This document shows, piece after piece, positions 62,514 to 64,000 of a stretch of DNA of 64,000 nt (within the stretch, counting starts at the first letter, position 1; the number at the start of each line of letters is the position of its first letter). The position numbers and the translations under genes are program-made. Under the pieces are notes generated by a model. The model was not told where the DNA came from and made no database searches. It saw nothing but the letters and a program-made list of their open reading frames with translations. The stretch is from Parachlamydia acanthamoebae (GTDB lineage: Bacteria > Chlamydiota > Chlamydiia > Chlamydiales > Parachlamydiaceae), in contig NZ_BAWW01000003.1 in the NCBI RefSeq assembly GCF_000875975.1, positions 124,001 through 188,000 on the forward strand, written 5' to 3'.

Positions 62514-63668
62514 CTAATAAACATCAAATTCTAGCAGGCGTGATTCGACTCCCCCGCTATGGAGAACATGGCGCCGTTTTGCGGCAAGGCCCACTTCTTT
62601 AGTCAAATCTAAGTTTCCGGTGAAGACAAATCCTCTTGCAGGTTTCGCCATCTTTTGTTTCATAAAATCCCCAATCGAGCGATACAGAGGACGCAAATCT
62701 TCCGCAAAATCCAATCGTTTCCCGTGTGGTGGATTAGTCACTAGCAATGTCGGTAAAACAGAAGGTGTCCACTCTCTAAAATCGCCCTGCACAACCTCAA
62801 TTTCGCTCAAAAATCCTGCAGCTCGAATATTCGTTTTGCTCACGCGCACTGCATTTTTGTTGATTTCAACTCCAAATAAATGACCTTTGGGTATGGGCTG
62901 ACGCTTTTGGTCGGCCTCCATTTTGACTTTAAGCCAGTCGGAAGCCGAGAACTCAGGAAACCGCATAAATCCCCAATCTTTGCGTAAAAAACCAGGAGGT
63001 GTTTGAGAAGCCATCAAAGCAGCTTCAATCAACAAAGTCCCTGATCCACAACAAGGATCACACATGATCTCTTCTTTTTTGTAATTCGCTAATCGAAGAA
63101 TAGCTGCGGCCAGATTTTCTTGCATGGGGGCTTCTACACTGTCTAATCGATAACCTCTTTTATGAAGGGGCGCACCTGAAGTATCCAAACTAAGTATGGC
63201 CGTGTTTCCTTGGATAAAAAGGTTCAATTGGATATCAGGATTTTTGACATCGATATTGGGCCTTTCACCAAACTTTTCTCTCAATTGATCGCAAATTGCA
63301 TCTTTAACAACTTGCGCTGCAAATAAACTATTCCTAATCAATCGATGATTGACGTTGGAATCAATCGCAAATGTCATCCCTTTTCTAAAGAAGGGGATCC
63401 AATCGAATTGAGAAGCTCCTCGATAAAGAGCTTTTTGATCGTAACAATTAAAGGTCGTGAGTGGAAATAACACACGGCTTGCAATCCGTGAATTATAATT
63501 GATCCGATAAATGTCACTGAGGTCCTTGATTTTAACAAAAACTCCTCGAAAACCAGGATGGGCGTTTTCAAAGCTAAGCTCTTGTAACTCTTCAATTAAA
63601 AGGGGTTCAAGGCCTTGTGAACATGTCACAAACAATTCTGTTGAGGCGAGGTTTTGATAACCCATCAC
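62514..63668 (-). CDS. THUMP-domain 23S rRNA (guanine-N2)-methyltransferase, RlmL-N/YpsC type
   Basis: A 384-residue class I methyltransferase with an N-terminal THUMP RNA-binding domain (about 55-165) and a UPF0020 catalytic domain. SAM motif DPCCGSGTLLIEAALMA and the NPPHGKRL active loop (NPPY/H class) are visible. It corresponds to the N-terminal half of E. coli RlmL or to Bacillus YpsC, which make m2G in 23S rRNA. GTG 63668 (AGGAG eight bases upstream) or ATG 63665 may be the start. It lies 15 bases after ychF on the same strand. Confidence 0.9.
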   Translation of the reverse strand: MMGYQNLASTELFVTCSQGLEPLLIEELQELSFENAHPGFRGVFVKIKDLSDIYRINYNSRIASRVLFPLTTFNCYDQKALYRGASQFDWIPFFRKGMTFAIDSNVNHRLIRNSLFAAQVVKDAICDQLREKFGERPNIDVKNPDIQLNLFIQGNTAILSLDTSGAPLHKRGYRLDSVEAPMQENLAAAILRLANYKKEEIMCDPCCGSGTLLIEAALMASQTPPGFLRKDWGFMRFPEFSASDWLKVKMEADQKRQPIPKGHLFGVEINKNAVRVSKTNIRAAGFLSEIEVVQGDFREWTPSVLPTLLVTNPPHGKRLDFAEDLRPLYRSIGDFMKQKMAKPARGFVFTGNLDLTKEVGLAAKRRHVLHSGGVESRLLEFDVY

Positions 63669-63683
63669 TGATTATTCTCCTAA

Positions 63684-64000
63684 TTAATTATGCATAAAGA
63701 TGATAACATCACCGTCTGCCACCGTATAATCTTTTCCTTCTGCACGCACTTTGCCGGCTTCGCGAGCGCCTGCTCGACCTTTGTAATTCACCATATCGTC
63801 GTATGCGACAACTTCTGCTCGAATAAACCCTTTCTGCAGATCGGAATGAATTTTACCCGCGGCTTCTGGAGCCATAGTTCCTTTGACAATCGGCCATGCA
63901 CGCGTTTCAATATCTCCGGTTGTCAAGAATGTAATCAATCCTAACATACTAAAAGACTCTTTTATAAGGCGCTGTAAACCTGATTGCTTTAACCCTAAAC
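63684..64000 (-). CDS. ychF: YchF/Obg-like ATPase, C-terminal part (partial)
   Basis: The frame is open to the window edge and gives the last ~105 residues of YchF, a universally conserved ribosome-associated P-loop ATPase. The C-terminal TGS domain is clear: LLGLI-like MLGLITFLTTGD, ETRAWPIVKGTMAPEAAGKIH, DLQKGFIRAEVV and the terminal VADGDVIIFMHN. The ATPase core lies beyond the window, so the internal ATG at 63947 is not the start. It is just upstream of the methyltransferase gene. Confidence 0.95.
   Translation of the reverse strand, partial: LGLKQSGLQRLIKESFSMLGLITFLTTGDIETRAWPIVKGTMAPEAAGKIHSDLQKGFIRAEVVAYDDMVNYKGRAGAREAGKVRAEGKDYTVADGDVIIFMHN

Noticed and set aside
1-64000. tRNA, rRNA and CRISPR arrays
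   Set aside because: Intergenic regions were read on both strands; no cloverleaf with a TTCRANY loop, no rRNA words and no regularly spaced short repeats were seen. A tRNAscan or Infernal run would be decisive.

Overview
The window looks like chromosomal DNA of an amoeba-associated (environmental) chlamydia, most like a Parachlamydia/Protochlamydia relative. No single gene proves this. It is inferred from moderately AT-rich DNA, a Gram-negative envelope gene set (TamA/TamB, Mla transporter, BAT proteins), the MEP isoprenoid enzyme IspH, a MIP-type FKBP, eukaryote-like BTB-LRR coding, large proteins of no recognisable family, and scattered transposase fossils. No rRNA, tRNA or CRISPR array was found.

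Layout. 1-9.7 kb holds housekeeping and membrane genes: two CNNM/CBS proteins, a DEAD-box helicase, a protein with a phosphatase-like P-loop, ispH, a KefB-type antiporter and an acylphosphatase. 7.9-16.1 kb is an envelope block: tamA and tamB overlapping by one base, then mlaE-mlaF-mlaD behind a near-consensus sigma70-type promoter. 16.1-20.2 kb has YqgE/AlgH, an exported FKBP-like protein coupled to an exported unknown, and a PYROXD2/CrtI-like oxidoreductase. 20.3-32.6 kb is dominated by a 2462-residue and a 1200-residue protein of unknown function, with a secreted endonuclease/exonuclease/phosphatase-fold enzyme between them. 32.7-39.3 kb has rplM-rpsI, miaB, a small acidic protein, an unknown protein and an adenosylcobalamin-dependent ribonucleotide reductase.

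39.4-42.9 kb and 59.8-62.5 kb carry what I judge the main novelty. This is a diverged family of modular proteins with an N-terminal helical domain, a Pro/Ser-rich linker, a C-terminal helical domain entered by an HxHG-like motif, and basic, nuclear-localisation-like tails. Three members are close tandem copies. They are plausible lineage-specific effectors.

42.9-52.2 kb is one long minus-strand transcription unit: parB, a membrane protein that looks like a copper-type P-ATPase stripped of all its catalytic domains, then batA-batB-batC-batD-batE, followed by a separately spaced unknown gene. 52.3-55.2 kb has a YfgM-like membrane protein, a structured and possibly RNA-encoding intergenic stretch, a 62-residue protein and a BTB-LRR protein that may act on host ubiquitin ligases. 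55.2-57.7 kb is a graveyard of at least four transposase fragments. 57.7-59.7 kb has a secreted gamma-glutamylcyclotransferase-like protein and a gene bracketed by two inverted copies of a ~115-bp MITE. The window ends with a THUMP-type rRNA methyltransferase and the 3' part of ychF.
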